Origin: Bacteroidales bacterium
GTDB lineage: Bacteria > Bacteroidota > Bacteroidia > Bacteroidales > UBA932
Length of the DNA: 64,000 nt
Direction: 5' to 3'
NCBI GenBank assembly: GCA_004552615.1
Contig: SFNZ01000001.1
Location: 1-64,000, forward strand
The translations under genes were made by a program, and so were the position numbers. Shown here piece after piece: positions 26,249-35,448 of the stretch. Position 1 is the first letter of the stretch; the number at the start of each line of letters is the position of its first letter. The notes beneath the pieces were generated by a model. It had not been told where the DNA came from and did not search any database. It saw only the letters and a program-made list of their open reading frames with translations.

Positions 26249-27490
26249 TTATTCAACGACAAGTACTACGTCAATGCTGTTCTTGCAGCCTTTCTTGTCC
26301 ACGACATTCATCGTGAAGGTGTGGCTGCCCGGGAATCCGAGAATTGCGGTCTGGGCTCCAGAGAGGTCGAAATCTATTTCTGTCTTGCCGGCCAATTCGG
26401 TTCCGTGAGGGAACGGAACAATGTCGAATACTCCCATTGCCTCTTCCGACGGGTTGATGAGGTCGAGATTCGTTCCTCCTACGGTATTGACAGAGTTGAT
26501 GAAATCGACATTGGTAGAGGCGATGTCCACGGTGAACTTCAGTACGCCGTTAGGAACGACTGCCTTCAACGTGAGGTTGAACGGATTGCCGGAAGCCGGA
26601 ACGGTAATCGGACGGGTGATGTCGTAGTCGCAAGTCGATACGAGCTCGATGCCACCGTCGCCTATAGGGGCTTCAGGGTCGTAACCGTCGCCTGTCTCCG
26701 AGACCTGTACGTCGTTGTCGAGGACTGCGTCAGCCACGAGGCCGTCAATCTCGATTCCGATGGTGACATCGCCGGTAGAATCCGTTTTCTTGAGGAACTT
26801 GATGATATGGTAGTCACGAGGCTTGATTCCGGTGACAGTGGTTGTCATCTTCTGGGTCTTGTTCTCGATGGAACCCTTGAATGTCACGACCATCGTGGTG
26901 TTGTTTCCGTTGACAGCGAAGTAACCGATGCGCCTTTCGTATTTAGGTGCCCCGGAATTGTAGCTCAGGGCATAGTCGAGAGGGGATCCTGTGGTCACTT
27001 CCACGCTGGCGTTTCCGTCGCCGGTCACCATTGAGAGAAAATCGTCGTTGTACTCCACGGACACGGCGCACTGCAGCAGGGTGCAGGTTATCGTGCCGAG
27101 CTCGGTCGTCTGGCCGGCGGTGATGGTGAATTGTTCAGTCGCCCCATAAACAGGTGAGGAGAATTTGGCATCAGGCACTGCGGCTGCAGTGGAACGTATG
27201 TCCAGCCTGTAGTCTCCGGCGAGAAGCGAAATGCTTCCCGAGCCTTCCGTGACGGCGGAATACTGTCCTGACCATACGAGGGATTCCCCTGAGTCATACA
27301 CGTAGAGCATATATGTGCCGTCAGCAGCCTCTGTTTTCGTGACCATCTCCTCGGAATAGTCGATGCTGAGCCTTGCGAAAGACAGGGTTCCTTTCAGGCT
27401 CTCGTTCTTGTCGTAATTGAATTTGTCATCAGCGCAGCTTGCAAGTGCGAGCGTGGCAAGTGAGAAAGTGAATATTGTCTTGAGTCTCAT
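26249..27490 (-). CDS. DUF4493-type surface lipoprotein
   Basis: I start the gene at ATG 27490 (MRLKTIFTFSLATLALASC, a typical lipoprotein signal). An in-frame ATG 12 bp upstream, overlapping the previous stop, is less likely. The mature protein opens like the DUF4493 protein that follows it in the operon (GTLSFARLSIDYSEEM, LLAGDYRLDIRSTA) and continues through an Ig-like beta region to a bacterial Ig-like end (GFPGSHTFTMNVVDKKGC). No enzyme motif is seen. It is probably a structural or adhesive component of the same surface assembly. Confidence 0.7.
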   Translation of the reverse strand: MRLKTIFTFSLATLALASCADDKFNYDKNESLKGTLSFARLSIDYSEEMVTKTEAADGTYMLYVYDSGESLVWSGQYSAVTEGSGSISLLAGDYRLDIRSTAAAVPDAKFSSPVYGATEQFTITAGQTTELGTITCTLLQCAVSVEYNDDFLSMVTGDGNASVEVTTGSPLDYALSYNSGAPKYERRIGYFAVNGNNTTMVVTFKGSIENKTQKMTTTVTGIKPRDYHIIKFLKKTDSTGDVTIGIEIDGLVADAVLDNDVQVSETGDGYDPEAPIGDGGIELVSTCDYDITRPITVPASGNPFNLTLKAVVPNGVLKFTVDIASTNVDFINSVNTVGGTNLDLINPSEEAMGVFDIVPFPHGTELAGKTEIDFDLSGAQTAILGFPGSHTFTMNVVDKKGCKNSIDVVLVVE

Positions 27491-27494
27491 GATA

Positions 27495-28223
27495 TCAGTC
27501 ATTTAAATCCACTTCCACGAGCTCGGCATCGGTTGTGGTCTCGTCGAAGGTGATGGTTATTGTATTGGAACCTACATTTGAAGCATCGAATCTGACCGTG
27601 TAGCAGGTTGCAGGTTCGAGGTTCCTGAATTCCTTTTCAGCGAAGGTCTGGGTGGCTCCGCCCTGGTTTGTGAGCGAGCCGCTGATCTTGAAGGAGTAGG
27701 CATCCATGAACACGGCCCTGGTCTCGGATTTAGGTATGGAAATGACTGTTCCTCCTCCTGTTGTCAGGGTGAAATTCCAGTCGCTGAAATAGTTCGTGAA
27801 GCTTTCGCTGAAACTGAGCTTGACGATGCTTCCGGCGAGCTTGACCTTGACTGTGACGGTCTGTGAGCCTCCTCCGGTCACGGAGAAAGACTGCTCTCCC
27901 TTGAAACATGGCTTGTCAAATCCTTCGTCCGTAAGACTTCCGTAAGAAGCGATTGCAGTGTAGTTGCCTGCTGTCAGAGTAACCGGCGACGAAAGGTCGG
28001 TCACCGGAGTGATGTTTTCCTGCTGGTCCCTGACCGTGACCGTGAATGCGGATGCCGACGGCAGGGAGGTGAAGTCTCCCACTGAAGATTTCGTGGAGAC
28101 GTCAATGAGATTCTGTTGCTGCTCCAGGGCGATTCTGACATTGCCTTCCGTGCCGTTCTGTTTCGAGCAGGCGGCAAGGATGGCCAACGCAGCCATGGCT
28201 GCAGACATTGTTCTGATACGCAT
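27495..28223 (-). CDS. Small surface lipoprotein, DUF4493-like
   Basis: The 242-residue protein has a lipobox (ALAILAAC) and a beta-rich mature region with FTVTVRDQQENI, VTLTAGNYTAIASYG and GSQTVTVKVKLAGSIVKL. This is the pattern of the DUF4493 / fimbrillin-associated group. It is the second gene of the operon, 9 bp after the fimbrillin-like gene, and its stop region overlaps the possible upstream start of the next gene. The family assignment is tentative. Confidence 0.65.
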   Translation of the reverse strand: MRIRTMSAAMAALAILAACSKQNGTEGNVRIALEQQQNLIDVSTKSSVGDFTSLPSASAFTVTVRDQQENITPVTDLSSPVTLTAGNYTAIASYGSLTDEGFDKPCFKGEQSFSVTGGGSQTVTVKVKLAGSIVKLSFSESFTNYFSDWNFTLTTGGGTVISIPKSETRAVFMDAYSFKISGSLTNQGGATQTFAEKEFRNLEPATCYTVRFDASNVGSNTITITFDETTTDAELVEVDLND

Positions 28224-28232
28224 GGTGTTATT

Positions 28233-30038
28233 TTAATTATTTGCTATTGATACTTTTATATTGTCGAGGTACAGCCAGTATGTACCATTGCTTCCGACTG
28301 ATGTTACCTTGTCGGCAACCTCCCTGATGGACAGGCGCTTGTCGCAGGTCATGCCGTCGAGCACTGTGCTGTACTCATGGTCTATGTTGGTATATGATCC
28401 CGAGGTCTCGTTGATGTAGAATGAGTTCGGGAAAGTGCCGCTTGAATTGTCGCTCGAGAGGTTTCCGGTCTCGGTGGTCCATCCCACATATACAGTGGCT
28501 CCGGCCTCCTTGGCATTGAGTTCCTCACGGTTGAACGAATAGTTGAAGAACATGTTCAGGCTCACCGTATGTCCCGCCTTGATTCCGCTCAGGAGAGGGG
28601 AGTCACATCTGGAAGCCATAAGATTGTTTATGAACAATCCGGTCTCCCTGTGTGCCGCAAGCCTGATGGCGGTACCGGCCTCACCTCCTGCACGTGCCAC
28701 GCTCCATCCGCTCTCTATATAGTATGGGGACTTGTCTCCGAGGTTTGAGTCTGAATGTATGTCCCCGCTGTTGAAACTGCTCTGGATGCAGCTGAAATCC
28801 TCGAATACCAGGTAAGGGCAGTTCAGATTCATGTTGACGGTGCTGGACGCAGTCATGTCCGGGAACGTGAGGGACTCGCTTACAATGGCATCCTCGCTCT
28901 CGTAGCTGACGGTGAACCCAATGCCCGAAAGTGAGCGGAACTCGCTCTCATCAAATGTCATGAGCGCTATCTTCTCGCCTGGTTCGAAGGCGGATCCGTC
29001 CGGCTCGGAATATGTGTACGATGAGACCTGTGTTCCTCCCCAGGTCACAGGGCTGGCGAAATTGAATGTCACGCTCTTCACTTCCTGGCCGAGATTGTTG
29101 GACATCAGGGTGAATGACAGCCTGAATACACGCCCGGCGGACTTGGCCCTGAGAGGCACGGTGGTGATGTGGCCGGCCTTGAAATCCCTGCCTGCAAGCC
29201 GTATCGGCTCTATGTCGGAGTAGCAATTGGCGGAGAATACCCTGACATTCATGTAATCGCCAGATGTATATGTGGTCTGCGGCGGGAAGATGGATGACGA
29301 GATATAGTCTCCGTCCTGCACGGGACCGTCCGGGGTGAGGGTGATGGTGGTCTGCGCGTCTGAGAGAGAGGCGCTTCCGTCACTGATGTTCACATTCACT
29401 GTACCGGCAATTCCCTGCGGCATTGAGAATTCCAATGACGTTACCGGCTCGTTCATGGCGTTCTCGCCTTCAGGAATGAAGAATCTGAAATAATGAAGGA
29501 GATGCCTCAGCCCGAGGTCGAGGCTTACGGTCTCGTCGGCCGGTCTCGTCTCGTCGAATTCCTTGAGGGCACCTGCTTCGATGGCACCTGATATGGCAAT
29601 GCAGGCTCCGGAAGCTTTCCCGTCCTGCTGCGACGGAAGGTTGAACACCGCATTCTTGCCTGAAAATGAGGAAGGAACAGGGAATGTCACATAGTATTTA
29701 TATGTTCCGTCCTCCATAGGGGCGTCCAGGGCCGAGGTGAAATATGCCTTCGTGTCATTTTGACGTGCGAACATGTAGAATTCTTTTCCTGCCAGAACCT
29801 GTGAGCCGTCCCGGCTGTCTGCCCAAACTGCGACCTTGTCCCCCGGTTCCCAGGCGAACTTGCCTTCAGAAGAAAGCAGCTCGGCTTTGGTTCCGGATTG
29901 GGAAGTGGAGAATGCCACCCGGACCGGGCCGTCACGGTCAATGTCAGTCTCGATTGTATCGATGCTTGCGCATGCGGATACAGTCGTCAGAACATAGGCG
30001 TACAGCCATACGAGGTGTTTTGTACACGACTTTTTCAT
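28233..30038 (-). CDS. Fimbrillin-like (Mfa-like) surface lipoprotein, first gene of the operon
   Basis: The start is ATG 30038, giving 601 residues with a lipobox (LTTVSAC). The longer frame to 30116 would read through the promoter. After the signal comes a fimbrillin/Mfa-like N-domain (RVAFSTSQSGTKAELL, GKFAWEPGDKVAVWAD, GTYKYYVTFP). A second beta domain follows (FRLSFTLMSNNLGQEV). The C-terminal part of about 170 residues (YLVFEDFSCIQSSFNSG to YWLYLDNIKVSIANN) looks like a jelly roll. Fimbrillin-type proteins form or anchor surface pili in this phylum. I infer the base or tip of a surface structure. Confidence 0.72.
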   Translation of the reverse strand: MKKSCTKHLVWLYAYVLTTVSACASIDTIETDIDRDGPVRVAFSTSQSGTKAELLSSEGKFAWEPGDKVAVWADSRDGSQVLAGKEFYMFARQNDTKAYFTSALDAPMEDGTYKYYVTFPVPSSFSGKNAVFNLPSQQDGKASGACIAISGAIEAGALKEFDETRPADETVSLDLGLRHLLHYFRFFIPEGENAMNEPVTSLEFSMPQGIAGTVNVNISDGSASLSDAQTTITLTPDGPVQDGDYISSSIFPPQTTYTSGDYMNVRVFSANCYSDIEPIRLAGRDFKAGHITTVPLRAKSAGRVFRLSFTLMSNNLGQEVKSVTFNFASPVTWGGTQVSSYTYSEPDGSAFEPGEKIALMTFDESEFRSLSGIGFTVSYESEDAIVSESLTFPDMTASSTVNMNLNCPYLVFEDFSCIQSSFNSGDIHSDSNLGDKSPYYIESGWSVARAGGEAGTAIRLAAHRETGLFINNLMASRCDSPLLSGIKAGHTVSLNMFFNYSFNREELNAKEAGATVYVGWTTETGNLSSDNSSGTFPNSFYINETSGSYTNIDHEYSTVLDGMTCDKRLSIREVADKVTSVGSNGTYWLYLDNIKVSIANN

Positions 30039-30059
30039 AGAAGAATTAACATCTATCGG

Positions 30060-30090
30060 CAAAATTAGGTTAAATTTTTTATGGCGCAAA
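30060..30090 (-). promoter_or_regulatory. Consensus promoter of the fimbrillin-DUF4493-PCMD operon
   Basis: On the minus strand TTTG (30087-30090) is followed by exactly 19 bp and then TAATTTTG (30060-30067). This is a full match to the Bacteroidota -33/-7 consensus. Transcription would start near 30054, about 16 nt before ATG 30038. I saw no invertible inverted repeats flanking it. Confidence 0.8.
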
Positions 30091-30165
30091 TATTTTCGAC
30101 TTTTCGAACATTCCATAAATGCGCAAGATAGGACAAAATCGAGGTCAAAAATTCTCTAAAATATC

Positions 30166-32658
30166 TTAAACAGAATTTTTGACTTTCAGGATAATTTCTT
30201 TGGAAGTGCCTGATGTAGTGGTATATAGCTCTGGATTTCGGAACCCTGCAAGAAAGGCTTTTATTTCCATCCTCTTCTTCCCGGACAGTTGCAGGTCCAT
30301 GATCGAAATTGCCCCATCAGCAGTGGTAACCGCAAGGAAATTCCTTCCATCGGTCAGGATTTCTCCCGGAACGGTATCTAATTGTCCCTCATTTCTTCCG
30401 GCCTTTACAAGCATCTCCTTGAAAGCGTCGCCTTCAACCCGTTCTCCGAAGAAGACTTTCAGTTGTAAAGCATTCCCGTTTCCATCGCGCGGAACAATCT
30501 CCGTAAATGCTGCTGGATAAGGACTTAGACCGCGTATTAAATTGTAAATCGAGGCTGTTGTGTCGTTCCAGTCGATATGGCATAGCTCACGTGTGAGTTT
30601 CGGAGCCGGCTTGAGCACTTCGGAACCCTGGATGAAGCTTCTCTGTACCCTCGTCTCCACGTTTTTCTCGATAATGCCTTCCACTGTCTGAACCACGAGA
30701 TCAGCCCCTATTGGCATCAGCTTGTCATGGAGGTCTCCGGCAGTGTCGGTCTTCGATATGCGGCATTCCTGTCTCAGGATGATGCCTCCGGTATCTATGT
30801 CCTTGTCTATCATGAAGGTCGTCACGCCGCTCATGTTCTCTCCGTTGATTACGGCCCAGTTTATAGGAGCGGCTCCGCGGTATTGCGGCAGGAGGGCTGC
30901 ATGGAGATTGAACGTTCCGAGCTTCGGCATTGCCCATACCTCCTCAGGCAGCATCCTGAACGCCACCACCACGAACATGTCCGCTTTCATGGCGGCGAGT
31001 TCCTTCAGGAATTCCGGATCCTTGAGCTTGACCGGCTGAAGCACAGGAATTCCCTGTTCCACAGCATATTTCTTCACCGCGCTCTCGTTCATCTTGAGTC
31101 CGCGTCCGCTCGGCTTGTCCGCCACGGTCACTACGCCCACGATATTGTGTTTGGCTTCAATGAGGGCTTTCAGTGGAGCGACAGCGAACTCCGGCGTGCC
31201 CATATATACTATGCGTGTCTTTCTGAATGTCGTCATAAATCTGCTCTTTAGTTTTCTCCACCATGCCCCGAAGTTCTCGGTGTTGATGATGGCTGAATCA
31301 TGCACGGCCTTCCATGTGAAATAAAGGCCGAGAGGGAACAATACAATCGTGGATATGAATACTCCGGAGGCTGCCGAGATGGCCCCGTCCCTCGCCAGTT
31401 TCGTTCCCGTGATGTCCACCACCCAGTAAAGTACGAAGAACAGCACCGCGATGATGGCCGACACTCCCAGTCCTCCTTTCCTGATGAACGCCCCGAGAGG
31501 TGCCCCGATGAAGAACAGGATGAAGCAGGCCAGGGCCTCCGCGAATTTCTTCAGGAACTCTACGTCCGTTCTCCGGAGGAGATAGACATAGCTGTAAACG
31601 TCATTCTCATAGCCCATTACCTGCTGGCGGATTTCCCTCGCGACGTTTGCCGCAGTCTCGTAGGCCCTCAGCTCCGAGGCGTCATCCTTCCATTTGCAGA
31701 TGCCCGGGGCCGTGAACGGAGTTGTCCCCTGGAAATGGGATGCGGTGTCCAGCTGGTCGGCAAAGCGCAGCTGCTTCCTGCTGAGGAATTCCGCCCTGTT
31801 GACAGCTCTCGTGGAATCGTTGAGCCGGGACAGTGAGTCCTTCCCGTGGCTGAGCTGGGCGAGAGTCATGGCCTTGACCTGGTTGCCGAACTTGGCATCC
31901 TCGGATTTCTGGAATGCATAGTTCTCGAGAGGGATGATCATCTCCTGCCGGGAGAATGTGATCTTCTGCAGCTGGAGGGATGTGTCCCGGAAAGATATCT
32001 TGTTGGTTTCCTGATAGTTGATACCGCTGTATAACTGGAATGTCAGATAGTCCTTGGACTTCGACATTTTCATCATCGCGGAATCCGCTATCGTCACGCT
32101 CGTGTTGCCTTTTCCCCCGGTATGGTCATATACCATTACCCCGTGCATCATCCCGCTCTTGTCGTCCTTGAGGTCGATTCGAAGCACATATCCTTCGATT
32201 CCGTCATAGAACGTGCCTGTCGGGATGTTGATTTCCTCCTTTGTCCTGCCGATGTCGTCCCTGAGAGTGTAAATCTCGTTGAATGCTACCGGGACCAGGT
32301 TGTTCACGGTGAAGAAGGCTATCACTGAAATGATTGATGCACAGATGATGAGCGGTGTGAGAATCCTTGTCAGGGATATTCCCGCAGCCTTCATTGCAAT
32401 CAGCTCGTTGTTCTCCGCGAGCTGGCCCACCGTCATCACGGAAGCCAGCAGGGTGGCGAGCGGCAGGGACAGAGGCAGCATCGTGGCGCTGCCCCATCCG
32501 AGGAATTCCAGTATTATCTTGAGCCCCAGGCCCTTGCCTACGAGCTCGTCAATGTAAACCCACAGAAACTGCATCATCATGATGAAAACGACAATCAGCA
32601 GGATTCCGGCAAACGGTCCCACGAAGGATTTCACTATGAACTGGTCGAGTTTCTTCAT
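30166..32658 (-). CDS. fmt: LptF/LptG-family permease fused in frame to methionyl-tRNA formyltransferase
   Basis: One 830-codon frame has two recognisable halves. Residues 1-474 are a YjgP/YjgQ (LptF/LptG) permease: N-terminal membrane segments (ILLIVVFIMMMQFLWVYI), the LAENNELIAMKAAGIS cytoplasmic signature, a periplasmic beta domain, and C-terminal membrane helices. From Met475 (nucleotide 31236) it is Fmt: RIVYMGTPEFAVAPL, FNLHAALLPQYRGAAPINW and DIDTGG with the catalytic N-H-D, then IRGLSPYPAAF. LptFG moves LPS across the envelope; Fmt formylates initiator Met-tRNA in the cytosol. No stop separates them, and an internal ATG could also yield free Fmt. It lies 43 bp after alaS. Confidence 0.9.
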   Translation of the reverse strand: MKKLDQFIVKSFVGPFAGILLIVVFIMMMQFLWVYIDELVGKGLGLKIILEFLGWGSATMLPLSLPLATLLASVMTVGQLAENNELIAMKAAGISLTRILTPLIICASIISVIAFFTVNNLVPVAFNEIYTLRDDIGRTKEEINIPTGTFYDGIEGYVLRIDLKDDKSGMMHGVMVYDHTGGKGNTSVTIADSAMMKMSKSKDYLTFQLYSGINYQETNKISFRDTSLQLQKITFSRQEMIIPLENYAFQKSEDAKFGNQVKAMTLAQLSHGKDSLSRLNDSTRAVNRAEFLSRKQLRFADQLDTASHFQGTTPFTAPGICKWKDDASELRAYETAANVAREIRQQVMGYENDVYSYVYLLRRTDVEFLKKFAEALACFILFFIGAPLGAFIRKGGLGVSAIIAVLFFVLYWVVDITGTKLARDGAISAASGVFISTIVLFPLGLYFTWKAVHDSAIINTENFGAWWRKLKSRFMTTFRKTRIVYMGTPEFAVAPLKALIEAKHNIVGVVTVADKPSGRGLKMNESAVKKYAVEQGIPVLQPVKLKDPEFLKELAAMKADMFVVVAFRMLPEEVWAMPKLGTFNLHAALLPQYRGAAPINWAVINGENMSGVTTFMIDKDIDTGGIILRQECRISKTDTAGDLHDKLMPIGADLVVQTVEGIIEKNVETRVQRSFIQGSEVLKPAPKLTRELCHIDWNDTTASIYNLIRGLSPYPAAFTEIVPRDGNGNALQLKVFFGERVEGDAFKEMLVKAGRNEGQLDTVPGEILTDGRNFLAVTTADGAISIMDLQLSGKKRMEIKAFLAGFRNPELYTTTSGTSKEIILKVKNSV

Positions 32659-32701
32659 CGATGATGCGTTGTGTCGTATTAAATTGTACCCTGAAAGGTG
32701 C

Positions 32702-35320
32702 TCAGCGTGTGCCGAGCTCTGTCATCATGGCCAGGGCATCCTTGAGGCCTTCGGCTTTCTTTCCGCCGGCCGTTGCGAGTCCCGGTTGTCCGCCACCGCC
32801 TCCGAGTATGCATTTCGCGGCTTCGCGGATGTCCTTTCCGGCATTCTTTCCCTTGGCCACGAGGTCAGGGGAATACATCAGCACGAGATTCGGCCTGCCC
32901 TCATATTCGAATGCTGCCGCGAACATGAAATTCTCCATTTTCTTCTGGAGAATGGCGGCGGCGTTCTTGATGATGTTCGGGTCGGCCGGGCTGGAGAATT
33001 CCACAACTTTCACGCCGTTTACCTCCTTTGCCTCTTTTCCGAGCTTTTCGGCCATCTGGGCCGTCTTCTCGTGCAGGAAGTCCTCGATTTCCTTCTTGTA
33101 GCCGGTGTTTTCGTCTATGAGTTTCTTGATGGCCTCGCTGAGGTTAGGGGTATTGTTGAAGAAGGCCTTGGCATTTCTCACGGACTCCCTCATGATACGG
33201 TAATGCGTCCATGCGGCATCTCCCGTGAGCGCCTCGATACGCCTTACGCCGGCCGCCACGGCCCCTTCGGAAACTATTGTGAACATTCCGATCTGACCGG
33301 TAGCCTGGGCGTGTGTACCTCCGCAGAGCTCCACGGAATCCCCGAATTTCACCACCCTGACGGTGTCCCCGTATTTCTCGCCGAACAATGCGATTGCTCC
33401 CATTGCATTGGCTTCCTCCATGGTTGCATCCCTCTTCTCCTCGAGCGGAGAATTCGCCCTGATGAGCTCATTGACAATTCTTTCCGTCTTCTCGAGCTCC
33501 TCGTCCGTCATCTTGGAGAAATGAGAGAAGTCGAAGCGGAAATAATCCGGGCCGACGAATGAACCCTTCTGCTCTACATGTGTTCCGAGCACCTCCCTGA
33601 GGGCGTGGTCGAGAAGATGGGTTGCAGTATGGTTTGCCGTGATTTTCAGGCGCCTCTCCTTGTCCACGTGAAGCGAGAATGCCTCTGTGCAGTCAGACGG
33701 AATCCTCTCTGCAATATGAATTGTGAGGTCGTTCTCCTTGACGGTGTTGAGGATGTTGATCCTCTCTCCGCTCTCGGACTCGATATATCCGGTGTCACCT
33801 ACCTGTCCGCCCATTTCGGCATAGAACGGGGTGCGGTCGAACACGAGCTGGTACATCACCTTGTTCTTCTGCTTCACGGTACGCTGCTTCACGAGGCTTA
33901 CGCCTTCAATGTCCGTCCAGTCGTATCCGAGGAACTCGACCGCTTCGCCGTTGTGGTACTGGATCCAGTCCCCGAATTCGTTGGATGTGGCCTGGCGTGC
34001 CCTCTCCTTCTGCTTGAGGAGCTCGGCATTGAACTCGTCGAGGTCCACCTTGTAGCCGTTTTCGGATGCGATGAGTTCGGTAAGGTCAATCGGGAATCCG
34101 TAGGTATCGTAGAGGATGAATGCGTCCTTGCCGCTGATGAGTTTTGTGCCGGCTGCCTTCTCGAGATAGTCGTCCATGAGCCTGATGCCCCTGTCGAGGG
34201 TGCGGAGGAATGCGAATTCCTCTTCCCTTATGACGCTCTCGATCAGCTTCTGCTGGCTCCTGAGCTCAGGATATGCCCCTCCCATGTCTTCCACGAGCTG
34301 TGGCACGAGCCTGCAGAGGAACGGTTCGTTGAACCCGAGGAATGTGTAGCCGTACCTGACAGCCCTCCTGAGGATTCTCCTGATGACGTAACCTGCCTTC
34401 ACGTTGGAAGGAAGCTGTCCGTCGGCAATGGAGAAGCTGATGGCCCTGATATGGTCTGCGATTACGCGCATTGCAACTCCGGTCTTGTCCGACTCTCCGT
34501 ATGAATGTCCGGAAAGTTCCTCGATCCTGCGGATCATTCCGGTGAATACGTCCGTGTCGTAGTTGCTCTTCTTGCCCTGGAGTACCATGCAGAGACGCTC
34601 GAATCCCATTCCTGTGTCAATGTTGTGGGCAGGGAGAAGCTCGAGTTCCCCGTTTGCCTTCCTGTTGTACTGCATGAACACGAGGTTCCATATCTCGATG
34701 ACGAGCGGATTGCTCTTGTTCACGAGCTCGCGTCCCGGTACGGCGGCAATCTCTTCGTCGCTCCTGAGGTCGATGTGGATCTCGCTGCAAGGTCCGCACG
34801 GGCCGGTGTCTCCCATTTCCCAGAAATTGTCGTGCTTGTTTCCGAGAAGCACATGGTCCTCAGGAAGATATTTAAGCCAGGTCTGCCTTGCCTCCTCGTC
34901 CATTTCGGTGCCGTCTTCTGCACTGCCTTCGAATACGGTGGCATACAGTTTCGTCTTGTCTATCCCGTACACCTCGGTGAGGAGCTCCCACGCCCAGCTG
35001 ATGGCTTCGGTCTTGAAATAGTCCCCGAAGCTCCAGTTGCCGAGCATCTCGAACATGGTATGATGGTATGAATCATGGCCCACTTCCTCCAAGTCATTGT
35101 GCTTTCCGCTGACTCTCAGGCATTTCTGCGAGTCTGTAGCGCGGCTTGACTTGGGAGCGGCATTGCCGAGGAAAATATCCTTGAACTGGTTCATTCCGGC
35201 GTTGGTGAACATGAGCGTCGGGTCGTTTTTCACGACCATAGGTGCAGATGGCACTACGGTGTGCCCCTTGGATGCGAAGAAATCCAGGAATTTCTGTCTT
35301 ATTTCGTTAGATGTAATCAT
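32702..35320 (-). CDS. alaS: Alanyl-tRNA synthetase
   Basis: The 872-residue class II synthetase begins [20 protein letters not shown] and includes [16 protein letters not shown]. It has the editing-domain [16 protein letters not shown] (near 567) and CGGTH (near 665), and a C-Ala domain with a glycine-rich [14 protein letters not shown] near the end. The length matches the family. It charges tRNA-Ala and hydrolyses mischarged Ser/Gly-tRNA-Ala. It is first in a two-gene minus-strand unit with the LptF/G-Fmt fusion and diverges from the M23 peptidase genes. A possible -7 box (TAATTTTG on the minus strand, 35405-35412) lies upstream. Confidence 0.98.
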   Translation of the reverse strand: MITSNEIRQKFLDFFASKGHTVVPSAPMVVKNDPTLMFTNAGMNQFKDIFLGNAAPKSSRATDSQKCLRVSGKHNDLEEVGHDSYHHTMFEMLGNWSFGDYFKTEAISWAWELLTEVYGIDKTKLYATVFEGSAEDGTEMDEEARQTWLKYLPEDHVLLGNKHDNFWEMGDTGPCGPCSEIHIDLRSDEEIAAVPGRELVNKSNPLVIEIWNLVFMQYNRKANGELELLPAHNIDTGMGFERLCMVLQGKKSNYDTDVFTGMIRRIEELSGHSYGESDKTGVAMRVIADHIRAISFSIADGQLPSNVKAGYVIRRILRRAVRYGYTFLGFNEPFLCRLVPQLVEDMGGAYPELRSQQKLIESVIREEEFAFLRTLDRGIRLMDDYLEKAAGTKLISGKDAFILYDTYGFPIDLTELIASENGYKVDLDEFNAELLKQKERARQATSNEFGDWIQYHNGEAVEFLGYDWTDIEGVSLVKQRTVKQKNKVMYQLVFDRTPFYAEMGGQVGDTGYIESESGERINILNTVKENDLTIHIAERIPSDCTEAFSLHVDKERRLKITANHTATHLLDHALREVLGTHVEQKGSFVGPDYFRFDFSHFSKMTDEELEKTERIVNELIRANSPLEEKRDATMEEANAMGAIALFGEKYGDTVRVVKFGDSVELCGGTHAQATGQIGMFTIVSEGAVAAGVRRIEALTGDAAWTHYRIMRESVRNAKAFFNNTPNLSEAIKKLIDENTGYKKEIEDFLHEKTAQMAEKLGKEAKEVNGVKVVEFSSPADPNIIKNAAAILQKKMENFMFAAAFEYEGRPNLVLMYSPDLVAKGKNAGKDIREAAKCILGGGGGQPGLATAGGKKAEGLKDALAMMTELGTR

Positions 35321-35434
35321 ATAAATCCGTCAAAAAATAAATATATGTCACTTTTCAGGCACGGTTTTCGTACCGCAGGCACCGCCCGGTACCCGAACAA
35401 ATGGCAAAATTATAACTTTTTTCTCAAAAAAGAT

Positions 35435-35442
35435 TATATTTG
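35435..35442 (+). promoter_or_regulatory. -7 element very close to the M23 peptidase start
   Basis: TATATTTG matches TAnnTTTG and ends 6 bp before ATG 35449. If used, the transcript would be leaderless or nearly so. No clear -33 is present 19 bp upstream (a T-rich stretch occupies it). Confidence 0.45.
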
Positions 35443-35448
35443 CAAAAT

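Noticed and set aside
32579..33562. 327-codon plus-strand frame across alaS
   Set aside because: It is antisense to alaS catalytic and editing motifs and has no recognisable product.
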